Shown: positions 1 to 7,403, counted from the stretch's first letter. The stretch is DNA of 33,755 nucleotides from Patescibacteria group bacterium UBA6899 (GCA_002451235.1 DKBN01000033.1:1-33755); one strand, 5' to 3'. Numbers and translations: made by a program. The notes: a model not told the origin generated them from the letters alone.

Positions 1-190
1 TCGTGCGTTCCTGGCGGGGCCCCTTACCATCCCGACGCCCACCACGACCTCTTCCATCGCGCGGCCCACCGCGTCCTCGCGTTTCGCGTCCAGGTCGTGA
101 CTCTCCTCCGGGCTTCACGGTCGCCTTCTTTTCTTCGTTCTGCATCCCCTGTCCGGCGATCTCTTTTGGTTGTGTGTTCTCCTGGTCCAT
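1..190 (-). CDS. rpsE: Ribosomal protein uS5, N-terminal part (cut by window edge)
   Basis: Only the first 63 codons lie in the window. They open with MDQENTQPKE and then become a low-complexity Arg/Gly stretch (residues about 33-60) with repeated RGRGG and RDG units. The conserved S5 double-stranded RNA-binding core is beyond the edge, so the call rests on position: it starts 9 nt after the rplR stop, where rpsE follows in the spc operon. A basic RG-rich N-terminal extension before S5 would be an unusual addition. S5 helps form the decoding-site side of the 30S subunit. Confidence 0.72.
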   Translation of the reverse strand, partial: MDQENTQPKEIAGQGMQNEEKKATVKPGGESRPGRETRGRGGPRDGRGRGGRRDGKGPRQERT

Positions 191-199
191 AGTGCGTGA

Positions 200-550
200 T
201 TAAAACTTCAGCCCAGCTTCGCGAGCGGCATCGGCAAGCGCTTTCACCCTTCCCGTGTAAAGAAATCCTCCGCGATCGAAAACCGCACGCTCGACTCCTT
301 TTGATTTTCCCTTCACTGCGATATCTTTTCCGACCACTGTTGCGCGCGCGACCTTGTTGCCCTTCTTCGCCTTCAAGTCAGACGCCTCCGCGATGGTCAC
401 TCCGCGCTCGTCATCGATGAGCTGAGCGACGATGTACCGCGCGGAGCGAAAGACGGAGAGACGCGGGATTGCCGCCGTTCCCTTCACCTTCGCACGGATC
501 CTTATGTGCCGGCGCTCGCGATGTAATGTTTTTCGTTTCGTGATGTTCAT
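200..550 (-). CDS. rplR: Ribosomal protein uL18
   Basis: The 116-residue product has normal L18 length and signature: a basic N-terminus (KRKTLHRERRHIRIR), the central PRLSVFRSARYIVAQLIDDE segment, and the C-terminal GGFLYTGRVKALADAAREAGL typical of the family. L18 binds 5S rRNA and links it to 23S rRNA in the 50S central protuberance with L5. The gene lies 6 nt after rplF and 9 nt before rpsE, in standard spc order. Confidence 0.97.
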   Translation of the reverse strand: MNITKRKTLHRERRHIRIRAKVKGTAAIPRLSVFRSARYIVAQLIDDERGVTIAEASDLKAKKGNKVARATVVGKDIAVKGKSKGVERAVFDRGGFLYTGRVKALADAAREAGLKF

Positions 551-556
551 ATGCCT

Positions 557-1090
557 TTATGCGGTCTTCTTCCCTTGCTTACGTTTGATGACCTCATCAA
601 TGTATCGGAATCCCTTTCCCTTGTATGGTTCCGGTTCCTTCAATCCGCGGACCTTCGCAGAGAACTGTCCGACCTCGTCCTTATCGATCCCAGTGATGGT
701 GACAACGCCCTTCTCCGTAGTGACCTTTAAGGTCTTCGGGATCGAGGCCGTCACTGGATGAGAGAACCCGAGCGCAAGCACGAGCTCCGACCCCTTCACG
801 TCCGCCTTGAACCCGACGCCCTCAAGGATCAATTTCTTCTCGTATGGCGTGTTCACCCCCTTGATCATGTTCTTGATATGCGCCACCGCGGTCCCGACGA
901 ATGGTTTGGTCTCCTTGGTCACCTTCGCAAGCGTCACCATGATCCCCTCATCGCCCCTCTTAATCTCGATGAATTCCGGGAACGAGCGCGAGAGCTCCCC
1001 CAAAGGACCTTTGACGCTCACGCGCGACCCAGCAACCGACACTTCGGTCTTTTGCGGAATGATGATAGGTTTGTTCGCTAAGCGTGACAT
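557..1090 (-). CDS. rplF: Ribosomal protein uL6
   Basis: The 177-residue protein starts at MSRLANKPI, giving the usual L6 N-terminus; the longer upstream reading overlaps rpsH and is not needed. It carries the two-fold repeated L6 fold and the diagnostic C-terminal EPEPYKGKGFRYIDE block that contacts 23S rRNA near the sarcin-ricin loop. It starts 4 nt after rpsH. The basic tail ends KRKQGKKTA. Confidence 0.97.
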   Translation of the reverse strand: MSRLANKPIIIPQKTEVSVAGSRVSVKGPLGELSRSFPEFIEIKRGDEGIMVTLAKVTKETKPFVGTAVAHIKNMIKGVNTPYEKKLILEGVGFKADVKGSELVLALGFSHPVTASIPKTLKVTTEKGVVTITGIDKDEVGQFSAKVRGLKEPEPYKGKGFRYIDEVIKRKQGKKTA

Positions 1091-1094
1091 AGAT

Positions 1095-1493
1095 TTACCA
1101 TATCTTGCAGAGGACCTCGCCGCCGACATGCTCCTTTTTCGCCTTCGCATCGGTCATCACACCTTTCGGGGTCGAGAGGATCATGATGCCATGCCCCTGT
1201 TGGATCGGGCGCAGATCCGTGGCTTTCATATAGGTACGTCTCGACGGGCGGGAAACACGAACGAGGCCTGAGAGGCGCGGGCGCTTCGTTTCGTCGAAGA
1301 GCAGCCCGACCTCGATCGTTCTCTCGGCCCCCTTCTTTGTTCTCTTTTCAACGGAAGATACGAATCCTTCTTCGAGCAGGATATTCGCGATGCGGATCTT
1401 CAACCCCGAGTATGGGATCTCGGTCTTGTGTTTTCCTGCCGCTCCGGCGTTCTTCAAGCGCAAGAGCATGTCTGCGATCGGATCGTTCACCAT
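1095..1493 (-). CDS. rpsH: Ribosomal protein uS8
   Basis: This 132-residue S8 starts at MVNDPIADMLLRLKNA, the canonical N-terminus. The C-terminal STPKGVMTDAKAKKEHVGGEVLCKIW matches the conserved rRNA-binding end. The start overlaps the rpsN stop by 7 nt, so the two are probably translationally coupled. S8 binds helix 21 of 16S rRNA and in other bacteria represses its own operon. Confidence 0.97.
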   Translation of the reverse strand: MVNDPIADMLLRLKNAGAAGKHKTEIPYSGLKIRIANILLEEGFVSSVEKRTKKGAERTIEVGLLFDETKRPRLSGLVRVSRPSRRTYMKATDLRPIQQGHGIMILSTPKGVMTDAKAKKEHVGGEVLCKIW

Positions 1494-1669
1494 GATGATT
1501 TCTTTATCCCCGGGATCATGCCCTCGTTCGCGAGCTCGCGAAAACAAATGCGACAGAGATCAAAGTCGCGCATATAACCGCGCTTCTTCCCGCACTTAAA
1601 ACAGCGATTGACCGCTCTGCTCGAGTACTTGGGGTTGCGCTGGCGCACCCATGTCGATTTCTTTGCCAT
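1487..1669 (-). CDS. rpsN: Ribosomal protein uS14, zinc-binding type
   Basis: The 60-residue protein starts at MAKKSTWVRQR. It contains CFKC and CRIC separated by about 12 residues, the four-cysteine zinc site of short C+ S14 proteins. The C-terminus GMIPGIKKSSW matches the family. It is the first gene after the M50 protease gene and opens the spc block rpsN-rpsH-rplF-rplR-rpsE. A strong promoter lies about 120 nt upstream. Confidence 0.96.
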   Translation of the reverse strand: MAKKSTWVRQRNPKYSSRAVNRCFKCGKKRGYMRDFDLCRICFRELANEGMIPGIKKSSW

Positions 1670-1787
1670 AGCGAATGAATATGGGCATGCTGCCCGCGTC
1701 TTTCGAGAATATCGCGTGTATTTCCTTCTTTCCCCGAAACGATGCGGAAAAAGGAGGAGAAACACGGATTACTCGAATGATTGGCGT

Positions 1788-1816
1788 ATCCTAGCAGGGG
1801 GTTTTCCCTGTGTCAA
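1788..1816 (-). promoter_or_regulatory. Promoter of the rpsN-rpsE block
   Basis: On the minus strand a perfect TTGACA is followed by 17 nt and TAGGAT. It sits just after the terminator of the M50 gene and about 120 nt before rpsN, so the spc block has its own transcription start instead of relying on read-through from rplE. Confidence 0.8.
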
Positions 1817-1817
1817 T

Positions 1818-1848
1818 GTAACAAAAGCGGCACCCGAAGATGCCGCTT
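1818..1848 (-). terminator. Terminator after the M50 protease gene
   Basis: An 8-bp stem (AAGCGGCA/TGCCGCTT, 8-nt loop) is followed on the minus strand by TTGTTACA, a short U tract. It lies directly after the stop at 1853 and before the rpsN promoter. Confidence 0.65.
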
Positions 1849-1852
1849 GCCG

Positions 1853-3094
1853 TCACGGAGACGGCGGAAGATGAAAGAACATATAGGAGCCGAGAGCGAT
1901 GAGACCCCCCTGGACGATGGTATAGTACAGGAGCCAGAGCGCTCCTTCGCGTGTGAGCGGGACGATCCATTTCCCCCTCCCGCGCCGATCGACGAACTCG
2001 CCGGGGTTATTCTGCCGGTCCATGTAGTCGATCGGAATATCGCGCCTCATGAAGATCGATCCGGATATCCTTCGCTCGCTTTGCCTTCGATCGTTGCTTT
2101 GCCGCGATATCTGCCTGCGATCGGGATATGTGCGCCGGTCGTCTCCGCGCTCTCCCCAAACCCCGGAGAATTTTCTCCAGACGCGAACGATGATCCGCCA
2201 TTCCGGGAGCAAATGGAACGGCCGCCCACGCCTCGCCTGACCCCATGCCCAGGAGAACGCGAGCCATGCGATCACGAGATCGGAGACATTCCACCACCAT
2301 TCCTCTCGGCCATAGCCGAGCAAGATCCGAATGATCATGGATATCGTGATCGCAGCCATGAGCCACACCCTGCGCCATTGAAAGAAGAAGCGCATATCGG
2401 TGAGGACCAGAAGCCACATGATCGTGACCCATGAGGCCGGAAAAACGATCGAGACCGCGATCATAACCACGAGGCCGACAGGGCGAAAGAGTGGATGGAT
2501 GATCTGCGCCACTCTCCCGCCGTCGAACGGCCGCACCGTGATCGCCATCTGAATGAAGTTGTACACGATCGCGAGTAAAAAGATGACAGCGATATCGTAT
2601 GTCCATCTTCCCCCCAACGACCTTGAGATCGCGAAATCAAGTTCCTGGAACGCGACATAGAGCAGCGCCGTAGTAACAAGACCAAAGACCGGTCCGGAGA
2701 TCCCAACGATCGCCTCGATGCGCCGATCCGAGAGTTCCCCGGGTGCCAGCTTCATGATGACCCCGACGAACGCCCACCAGATGACGCTGTCGACACGCAG
2801 GTTGAGCCTGCGTACCGCATAGAGATGCCCATTCTCGTGGAAGAACCACATGAGCGGGATCCCGACCCCGTATGCGATCGGGTAGGCGAACGCATACACA
2901 ATGAACGTGAGTATGAGCGATGTGATCGCAAGAAGAGAAACAAGAAAACGCGATCTCCCTTCTTTCGAGCGTGGGAACGTGCTTTTGAACCACGTTTCCG
3001 ACTTTTGGATCTTCTCTTTCGAGACGAACATCGCGGCCATTTTGGTGACCGCGCGAAAAGCGACAGTCACAAAAGATGACTCGGATGTGTACAT
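1853..3094 (-). CDS. M50-like (site-2 protease family) membrane metalloprotease
   Basis: The 413-residue polytopic membrane protein has HENGH at residues 86-90 inside a membrane segment, matching the zinc motif HExxH. A second motif, RPFDGGR at about 188-194, matches the S2P/M50 Asp motif. About eight hydrophobic segments are visible. Between residues about 310 and 375 a charged insert carries repeated DRR/ERR units. The ATG is preceded by AGGAG 6 nt upstream. Such proteases cleave membrane substrates such as anti-sigma factors; the substrate here is unknown. It lies inside the ribosomal cluster between rplE and rpsN with its own promoter and terminator. Confidence 0.8.
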   Translation of the reverse strand: MYTSESSFVTVAFRAVTKMAAMFVSKEKIQKSETWFKSTFPRSKEGRSRFLVSLLAITSLILTFIVYAFAYPIAYGVGIPLMWFFHENGHLYAVRRLNLRVDSVIWWAFVGVIMKLAPGELSDRRIEAIVGISGPVFGLVTTALLYVAFQELDFAISRSLGGRWTYDIAVIFLLAIVYNFIQMAITVRPFDGGRVAQIIHPLFRPVGLVVMIAVSIVFPASWVTIMWLLVLTDMRFFFQWRRVWLMAAITISMIIRILLGYGREEWWWNVSDLVIAWLAFSWAWGQARRGRPFHLLPEWRIIVRVWRKFSGVWGERGDDRRTYPDRRQISRQSNDRRQSERRISGSIFMRRDIPIDYMDRQNNPGEFVDRRGRGKWIVPLTREGALWLLYYTIVQGGLIALGSYMFFHLPPSP

Positions 3095-3140
3095 TCAGGA
3101 CTCCTATAAGATTTTTGAAGAGAACCGCTATCCTTGGGAA

Positions 3141-3169
3141 TTTCTACAATATCGTTGGTTGTTTGTCAA
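3141..3169 (-). promoter_or_regulatory. Promoter of the M50 protease gene
   Basis: TTGACA, 17 nt, TAGAAA on the minus strand, about 45 nt before the ATG at 3094. The leader includes an AGGAG ribosome-binding site. Confidence 0.7.
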
Positions 3170-3260
3170 AGATACAGAAAAGCGCCTTTTCCCGCTTGCT
3201 CATACCTTTCCTCACATATCTATTCAATTGGTATGACTGCCCTCGGAAGTGGGGTTCCTG

Positions 3261-3419
3261 TCAAGCTTTCTGTAAACCTTCGTCGGTATCGATATCGATC
3301 AGCCGAAGCTCATTGTTGGGGTTGTCAGACGTCCTGTTCGTGCCCGTTTCCCCGGAGTTTATCGCAAAGCGAAAATCTGCATCGCGCCGTTCCCCATAGT
3401 TCATTGACACGTTGTTCAT
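3261..3419 (-). CDS. Small hypothetical protein (52 aa), probably leaderless
   Basis: An open frame of 52 codons begins MNNVSMNYGERRDADF and ends DTDEGLQKA. Its composition (Asp, Asn, Glu, Arg, Thr) and codon choice (GAT, ATC, GAC, AAC, CGC) look like coding sequence rather than an antisense shadow. A -10 box TACGAT lies exactly 6 nt before the ATG, with TTGTCC 17 nt further upstream, the same layout as several other genes here. The product is hydrophilic, with no transmembrane segment or Cys motif. I do not recognise a family. It lies between the rplE terminator and the M50 gene. Confidence 0.6.
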   Translation of the reverse strand: MNNVSMNYGERRDADFRFAINSGETGTNRTSDNPNNELRLIDIDTDEGLQKA

Positions 3420-3425
3420 ATGTTT

Positions 3426-3454
3426 ATCGTATCTTCTCTTATAGGTGCGGACAA
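3426..3454 (-). promoter_or_regulatory. Promoter of the 52-aa gene
   Basis: TTGTCC, 17 nt, TACGAT on the minus strand, with the -10 ending 6 nt before the ATG at 3419. This predicts a leaderless transcript. It starts right after the rplE terminator. Confidence 0.6.
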
Positions 3455-3460
3455 ACTGAG

Positions 3461-3482
3461 AAAAAACGGCCTTTCGGGCCGT
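3461..3482 (-). terminator. Terminator after rplE
   Basis: A 6-bp GC-rich stem ACGGCC/GGCCGT with a CGAAA loop is followed on the minus strand by TTTTT. It closes the rpsS-rplE block 7 nt after the rplE stop. Confidence 0.88.
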
Positions 3483-3489
3483 TCTATCT

Positions 3490-4089
3490 TCATTTCTTCT
3501 CTTTCTTCTTGCGTCCGCGGTGTTCCTCTACCTCATCCGTGTCATGCGTTTTGAAGGGCACACCGATCGCGGCAAGGAATTCCGTCGCTTCCTCTTTGTT
3601 CCTCTTGTTGGTAACGAAAATGATCGAAAGACCGAATACGTCACGCAAGTCCTCGTCCGCGGTCTCAGGGAAAATCGTATGTTCCTTCACGCCGATGGTC
3701 ATATTTCCCAAGGCGTCGACGGAACGCTTCGAATAGCCGCGAAAATCCTTCGTGCGCGGAATCGCGATGTTCAAGAGCTTGTCGAGGAACGCGTACATAC
3801 GCGCGCCGCGCAAGGTCACCATCTGACCGATGATCTCACCTTGGCGAAGCTTGAACGACGCGATGGATTTCTTTGCCGGCCGTCCCGACGGCTTTTGTCC
3901 CGTGATCTTCGCGAGCCGATCAACGATGAATTCATTGTGTTTCTTGTCCGCGCGCGTCATGCGACCGGTCCCGACAGAGACGATGACCTTCTCGATCTTC
4001 GGCGCCATCATCACGTTCGCATATCCGTATTTCCCCTTGAGAGAGGCATATGCATCGGACATCTTCTGTTTGACTGTTTTGACTACCAT
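3490..4089 (-). CDS. rplE: Ribosomal protein uL5
   Basis: The 199-residue protein has the L5 core: KIEKVIVSVGTGRM near the N-terminus, the ITGQKPSGRPAKKSIASFKLRQG segment, and a central RTKDFRGYSKRSVDALGNM. It binds 5S rRNA in the central protuberance. It is about 15-20 residues longer than typical L5 because of a charged tail (HRGRKKKEKK). It is the last gene of the rpsS-rplE block, and a terminator follows at once, which is unusual because rpsN normally follows directly. Confidence 0.97.
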   Translation of the reverse strand: MVVKTVKQKMSDAYASLKGKYGYANVMMAPKIEKVIVSVGTGRMTRADKKHNEFIVDRLAKITGQKPSGRPAKKSIASFKLRQGEIIGQMVTLRGARMYAFLDKLLNIAIPRTKDFRGYSKRSVDALGNMTIGVKEHTIFPETADEDLRDVFGLSIIFVTNKRNKEEATEFLAAIGVPFKTHDTDEVEEHRGRKKKEKK

Positions 4090-4094
4090 AGGGG

Positions 4095-4325
4095 TTATTT
4101 CTTAGATCTTCCTTCGAGCGCGACGTTCGACGCATGGATCGGCATGGCGATATCGATCACCTGCCCCTTTCGTTCCTGGCGGCGAGACTTTTGATGCTTC
4201 TTTTTCATGTTCACCCCATCGACGACCACGAGTCCCTTCTTAGGGATCGATCTCACGACCTTCCCCTTCTTTCCCTTATCGCTCCCCGCGATCACGATGA
4301 CGGTATCTCCTTTCTTGATATGCAT
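4095..4325 (-). CDS. rplX: Ribosomal protein uL24, short form
   Basis: A 76-residue L24 starting MHIKKGDTVIVIAGSDKGKKG, the KOW-motif hairpin, followed by VVDGVNMKKKHQK. It is shorter than the roughly 100-residue bacterial norm, ending soon after HASNVALEGRSKK. L24 is an early assembly initiator of the 50S subunit. It lies 5 nt before rplE and 11 nt after rplN. Confidence 0.95.
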   Translation of the reverse strand: MHIKKGDTVIVIAGSDKGKKGKVVRSIPKKGLVVVDGVNMKKKHQKSRRQERKGQVIDIAMPIHASNVALEGRSKK

Positions 4326-4336
4326 ACGTTCATTAG

Positions 4337-4705
4337 TTATACGACCTCCGGCGCAAGCGAGATGATCTTCTGGAAGCCGCGCTCGCCGATCTCGCGCGGG
4401 ATAGGGCCGAACACGCGCCCCCCTTTGGGCTCATTCTTCGCGTCGATCAACACGACGGCGTTCTCGTCGAAACGGATATATGACCCGTCCTTGCGGCGGA
4501 ACGCATTCGCCTGACGAACGACGACCGCGCGGGATTTTTCCCCTTTCTTCACCGCCTTGCGTGGCTCGGCGACCTGTACGGAGAGTACGACGATGTCCCC
4601 GAGTTGCGAGTAGCGTCTGCGGGTGCCGCCGAGCACCTTGAAAATGCGTCCGACCTTAGCCCCGGTGTTGTCTGCGATCTTGACGATGGATCTTGGTTGG
4701 ATCAT
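4337..4705 (-). CDS. rplN: Ribosomal protein uL14
   Basis: A standard 122-residue L14: MIQPRSIVKIADNTGAK at the N-terminus, VVRQANAFRRKDGSYIRFDEN in the middle and GPIPREIGERGFQKIISLAPEV at the end. It binds 23S rRNA at the subunit interface and forms bridges to 16S rRNA. It is encoded 12 nt after rpsQ. Confidence 0.98.
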   Translation of the reverse strand: MIQPRSIVKIADNTGAKVGRIFKVLGGTRRRYSQLGDIVVLSVQVAEPRKAVKKGEKSRAVVVRQANAFRRKDGSYIRFDENAVVLIDAKNEPKGGRVFGPIPREIGERGFQKIISLAPEVV

Positions 4706-4717
4706 AGGCCTCTGTAT

Positions 4718-5017
4718 TTATGCGCGGCTCGCTCTCGCGGAAAGATAACGGGTCACATCTTGAACGCCGATCTTTTCGGTGATAGTGAACGCCTTATGGC
4801 GCGAGATCGGGCGGGCGGCGGTGATGACCACACGGTCGCCGACCTTATACTGGTTCTCCGCATCGTGCGCTTTGTAGCGTTTCTGGTATTTCACGTACTT
4901 CTTGTATTTGGGATGCGATTCGTACCGCGTCACGAGAACGACACGGGTCTTGTCCATCTTGTCCGAGACCACGACCCCGACCAACGACTGCTTCTTTGTT
5001 TGCGGCTGTGTGTTCAT
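4718..5017 (-). CDS. rpsQ: Ribosomal protein uS17
   Basis: The 99-residue S17 has the OB-fold signature LVGVVVSDKMDKTRVV and the VGDRVVITAARPISRHKAF block. It binds 16S rRNA early in 30S assembly. It is slightly longer than usual through a C-terminal tail (YLSARASRA). It lies 6 nt after rpmC. Confidence 0.97.
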   Translation of the reverse strand: MNTQPQTKKQSLVGVVVSDKMDKTRVVLVTRYESHPKYKKYVKYQKRYKAHDAENQYKVGDRVVITAARPISRHKAFTITEKIGVQDVTRYLSARASRA

Positions 5018-5023
5018 AAGCTA

Positions 5024-5221
5024 TTATTCTGGATTTGCCTTGCGGACGTTGATCTCGGTTAATATCCTTGCGACGAGTTTGCGCTGATTCACTCCTTCTT
5101 TGATGTTCTTTACCTTGCTCCCGGACACATCGAATCGGAACTGCCGCAGTGCAGCGCGTCCTTCCGCGAGCATCTTCGCGAGTTCTTTGTCCGTTTGTTT
5201 GCGTAATTCTTTTGCCTTCAT
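5024..5221 (-). CDS. rpmC: Ribosomal protein uL29
   Basis: A 65-residue helical hairpin starting MKAKELRKQTDKELAK and containing LRQFRFDVSGSKVKN and RKLVARILTEINVRK, the L29 pattern. It sits near the peptide exit tunnel next to L23. Encoded between rplP and rpsQ in normal order. Confidence 0.96.
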   Translation of the reverse strand: MKAKELRKQTDKELAKMLAEGRAALRQFRFDVSGSKVKNIKEGVNQRKLVARILTEINVRKANPE

Positions 5222-5231
5222 ATATTCATCG

Positions 5232-5654
5232 TCAGTCTACGCGGGCGATCATACGCACTTTGACTGGAAGTTTTGACCCTGCCTTTCGCACCGCTTCTTT
5301 CGCCATCGTCTCTGTGATACCGTCGAGCTCGAAGATGATGCGGCCCGGGAACACCTCAACGACGTATCCCGCCGGATCTCCTTTGCCTTTCCCCATCGGG
5401 GTCTCAGCGCCTTTCTGTGTGAACGGTCGGTCCGGGAACACGCGCACGAATACCCGTCCCGTCTTGCCGACGGAGCGCGAGAGTACGCGACGCGCCGATT
5501 CGATCTGGTTCGAGGTGACGCGATCTGCCGTCTCCGCTTTCATGCCAAATTGACCGAAAGAAAGCCGGGTGCCGCGCGACTCCACCTTGTGCCGTTTAGT
5601 GTTCCAACGCTTCGACTGCCATTTACGATGTTTGACCTTCTTTGGGAATAACAT
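5232..5654 (-). CDS. rplP: Ribosomal protein uL16
   Basis: The 140-residue L16 starts at MLFPKKVKHRKWQ; the longer upstream reading runs into rpsC and lacks family similarity. Typical blocks are RGTRLSFGQFGMKA, VFPDRPFTQKGAETPMGKGKG and the glycine-rich turn near the peptidyl-transferase region. It helps position tRNA at the A and P sites. It begins 10 nt after the rpsC stop. Confidence 0.97.
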   Translation of the reverse strand: MLFPKKVKHRKWQSKRWNTKRHKVESRGTRLSFGQFGMKAETADRVTSNQIESARRVLSRSVGKTGRVFVRVFPDRPFTQKGAETPMGKGKGDPAGYVVEVFPGRIIFELDGITETMAKEAVRKAGSKLPVKVRMIARVD

Positions 5655-5664
5655 ACTCGTTTTG

Positions 5665-6354
5665 TTATTTCGCGCTCGCCTCGCGTGACGTCTTCGCCTT
5701 TTCTGCGAACACCTCACCCTTGTAGACCCAGACCTTGATGCCGATCACGCCGTAAGGGAGATATGCTTTTTCGCGAGCGAAATCAACGTCTGCGCGCAAT
5801 GTCTGAAGAGGAATGTTGCCCTGGCGCACCTGTTCCTTGCGCGACATGTCCGCTCCGCCTAGGCGACCCGAAACTGCTATACGCACCCCTTTAACATCAC
5901 GATTCGCCATCACCTTGTCCGCCATCTGTTTGATGACACGCTTGAACGGCATGCGCTTCTCCAGCCCCTCCGCGACCATGAGTCCCACGATCGCCGCCGA
6001 TGATTCCGGCGAACGGACCTCTTCGATCTCGATCCTGATGTCCTTCGGGTGAGGGATCTTCCAGCGCGCGAGGCGAGAAAGGACGAGTGCCTTCAATTTC
6101 TGTGTCCCCTCTCCTTGCCGACCGATGATGAGCCCCGGACGTGCGGTCTTGATGATGATCTTCCAGGTCTTATCATTGCGTTCGGTCACGATGTCGGAAA
6201 CATGCATGCCGCGAAGCTGTTTCAAAAGGAATTGCCGTAGCAGGACATCACCCTTCAAGAACGATTGATATTGTCCGGGAAGCGCGAACCAGCGCGACTT
6301 CCAATCACGAAGGATACCGAGGCGGTGTGCATATGGATGGACGTGGTGTGGCAT
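5665..6354 (-). CDS. rpsC: Ribosomal protein uS3
   Basis: The 229-residue S3 starts MPHHVHPYAHRLGILRDWKSRWF, slightly different from the common MGQKVNP opening. A KH domain is seen at GLIIGRQGEGTQKL (GxxG loop). The C-terminal domain has GRLGGADMSRKEQVRQGNIPL and YGVIGIKVWVYKGE. It lines the mRNA entry channel. A short acidic/basic tail ends EASAK. It begins 5 nt after rplV. Confidence 0.97.
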   Translation of the reverse strand: MPHHVHPYAHRLGILRDWKSRWFALPGQYQSFLKGDVLLRQFLLKQLRGMHVSDIVTERNDKTWKIIIKTARPGLIIGRQGEGTQKLKALVLSRLARWKIPHPKDIRIEIEEVRSPESSAAIVGLMVAEGLEKRMPFKRVIKQMADKVMANRDVKGVRIAVSGRLGGADMSRKEQVRQGNIPLQTLRADVDFAREKAYLPYGVIGIKVWVYKGEVFAEKAKTSREASAK

Positions 6355-6359
6355 AAATA

Positions 6360-6809
6360 TTATTTATCGGTCGTTTTCTTCTTCGTCTTCGATGGGGTAT
6401 TTTTCCCCATCGTGCGGACCCTGGAAGTGACTCCCTTCTCATTCTTCTCTTCAGCCTTCGGCGATCCCTTGGTATTCTTTTCCTTCTCTCCAAGAACCAC
6501 AGTGATGTGGCTCGAGCGCTTGAGGATCGGGAAGGCGCGTCCCATCGCGCGAGGCATGATGCGTTTCATCACGACTCCCTTATCGACGCGCAGCTCTGTC
6601 ACAAACAGATCATCGACGGAAAGTCCTTGTGCTTTCGCGTTCGCGACCGCGGAACGAATGAGTTTTTCGATGGGGGCCGCGGCACGTTTGTCGAGCAGCT
6701 TCACCTCGAGCAACGCATCAGAGACAGGCTTTCCCTTCAGAAGTGTGGCCACAAGGCGCACCTTGCGGGGCGTCTGGCGATAGTTCGAAAGTGTTGCTGT
6801 TACTGCCAT
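6360..6809 (-). CDS. rplV: Ribosomal protein uL22 with charged C-terminal tail
   Basis: The L22 core spans residues about 1-110 (LSNYRQTPRKVRLVATLLKG, then KRIMPRAMGRAFPILKRSSHITVVL); it lines the exit tunnel. The remaining 40 residues form a lysine- and threonine-rich tail ending KKKTTDK, absent from typical 110-residue L22. The gene lies 9 nt after rpsS. Confidence 0.96.
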   Translation of the reverse strand: MAVTATLSNYRQTPRKVRLVATLLKGKPVSDALLEVKLLDKRAAAPIEKLIRSAVANAKAQGLSVDDLFVTELRVDKGVVMKRIMPRAMGRAFPILKRSSHITVVLGEKEKNTKGSPKAEEKNEKGVTSRVRTMGKNTPSKTKKKTTDK

Positions 6810-6818
6810 AACGTACGA

Positions 6819-7160
6819 TTATTTCTTCGCTTCGGTGGCTTCCTTCGCGGATTTTGCAGCCGCGATCTCTGCCTCCTTGGCTTTCGCTTCAAGTTCCTTC
6901 TGCATCTTGCCGCCGTGGCGATAGAATTTGCGGGTCGTAGAAAATTCACCGAAGCGGTGTCCCACCATCTCTTCCGTCACCTTCACCTCGATGAAATCCT
7001 TGCCATTATGAACGCCAAATGTATAGCCGACCATTTCCGGGGCGATCATAGAATCGCGCGCCCAAGTCTTTACGACGCCAGCGGCATCCGGTTTCTTCCC
7101 TTCGATCTTCTTGAGCAACCGCTCGAAGACATATGGTCCTTTCTTGAGTGATCGTGTCAT
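6819..7160 (-). CDS. rpsS: Ribosomal protein uS19 with Ala/Lys tail
   Basis: The 113-residue S19 starts at MTRSLKKGPYVFERL. The conserved block VGYTFGVHNGKDFIEV and GHRFGEFSTTRKFYRHGGK identifies it; it binds the 16S head near the A-site tRNA. A 25-residue Ala/Glu/Lys tail is added. It is the first gene of the rpsS-rplE block, separated from rplB by 8.3 kb, and has its own promoter and a 200-nt leader. Confidence 0.97.
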   Translation of the reverse strand: MTRSLKKGPYVFERLLKKIEGKKPDAAGVVKTWARDSMIAPEMVGYTFGVHNGKDFIEVKVTEEMVGHRFGEFSTTRKFYRHGGKMQKELEAKAKEAEIAAAKSAKEATEAKK

Positions 7161-7289
7161 GGTTGTATCGATATCGCCACAGACAATTTTCCAAACGCCC
7201 CTGATCCTCCCACGGCGTAGCACGAAAAAATATTCGAAATGGCTTGGCCGGAATACTAAGCGAAGTGCCTTTTCATGTCAAATTCCCGT

Positions 7290-7327
7290 AAAAAGAAAAC
7301 GGGTGGGAGCTTGCGCATACCACCCGT
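7290..7327 (-). terminator. Terminator-like hairpin in the rpsS leader (possible attenuator)
   Basis: Read on the minus strand, an 8-bp stem ACGGGTGG/CCACCCGT with a 13-nt loop is followed by TTCTTTTTA. It lies about 45 nt after the rpsS promoter and about 130 nt before the rpsS start, so it would stop transcripts before the operon. The 3' arm can also pair with ACGGG just beyond the U tract, giving an alternative fold. This is the layout of an attenuator; the effector is unknown. Confidence 0.6.
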
Positions 7328-7374
7328 ATATTTCTGCGTTGTTCGTGCAATAAACATGACACACGAACTTGTCA

Positions 7375-7403
7375 AGTATAATATGCTATCATTTTATAGT
7401 CAA
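7375..7403 (-). promoter_or_regulatory. Promoter of the rpsS-rplE ribosomal block
   Basis: TTGACT, 17 nt, TATACT on the minus strand. It lies in the AT-rich divergent region between rpsS and queA and gives the separated second half of the S10 operon its own start. A weaker plus-strand TTGTCA (7369) about 17 nt before TTTTAT may serve queA. Confidence 0.85.

Noticed and set aside
3134..3736. 200-codon plus-strand frame opposite rplE
   Set aside because: It is mostly antisense to rplE, its terminator and the 52-aa gene; rich in Ser, Arg and Phe.
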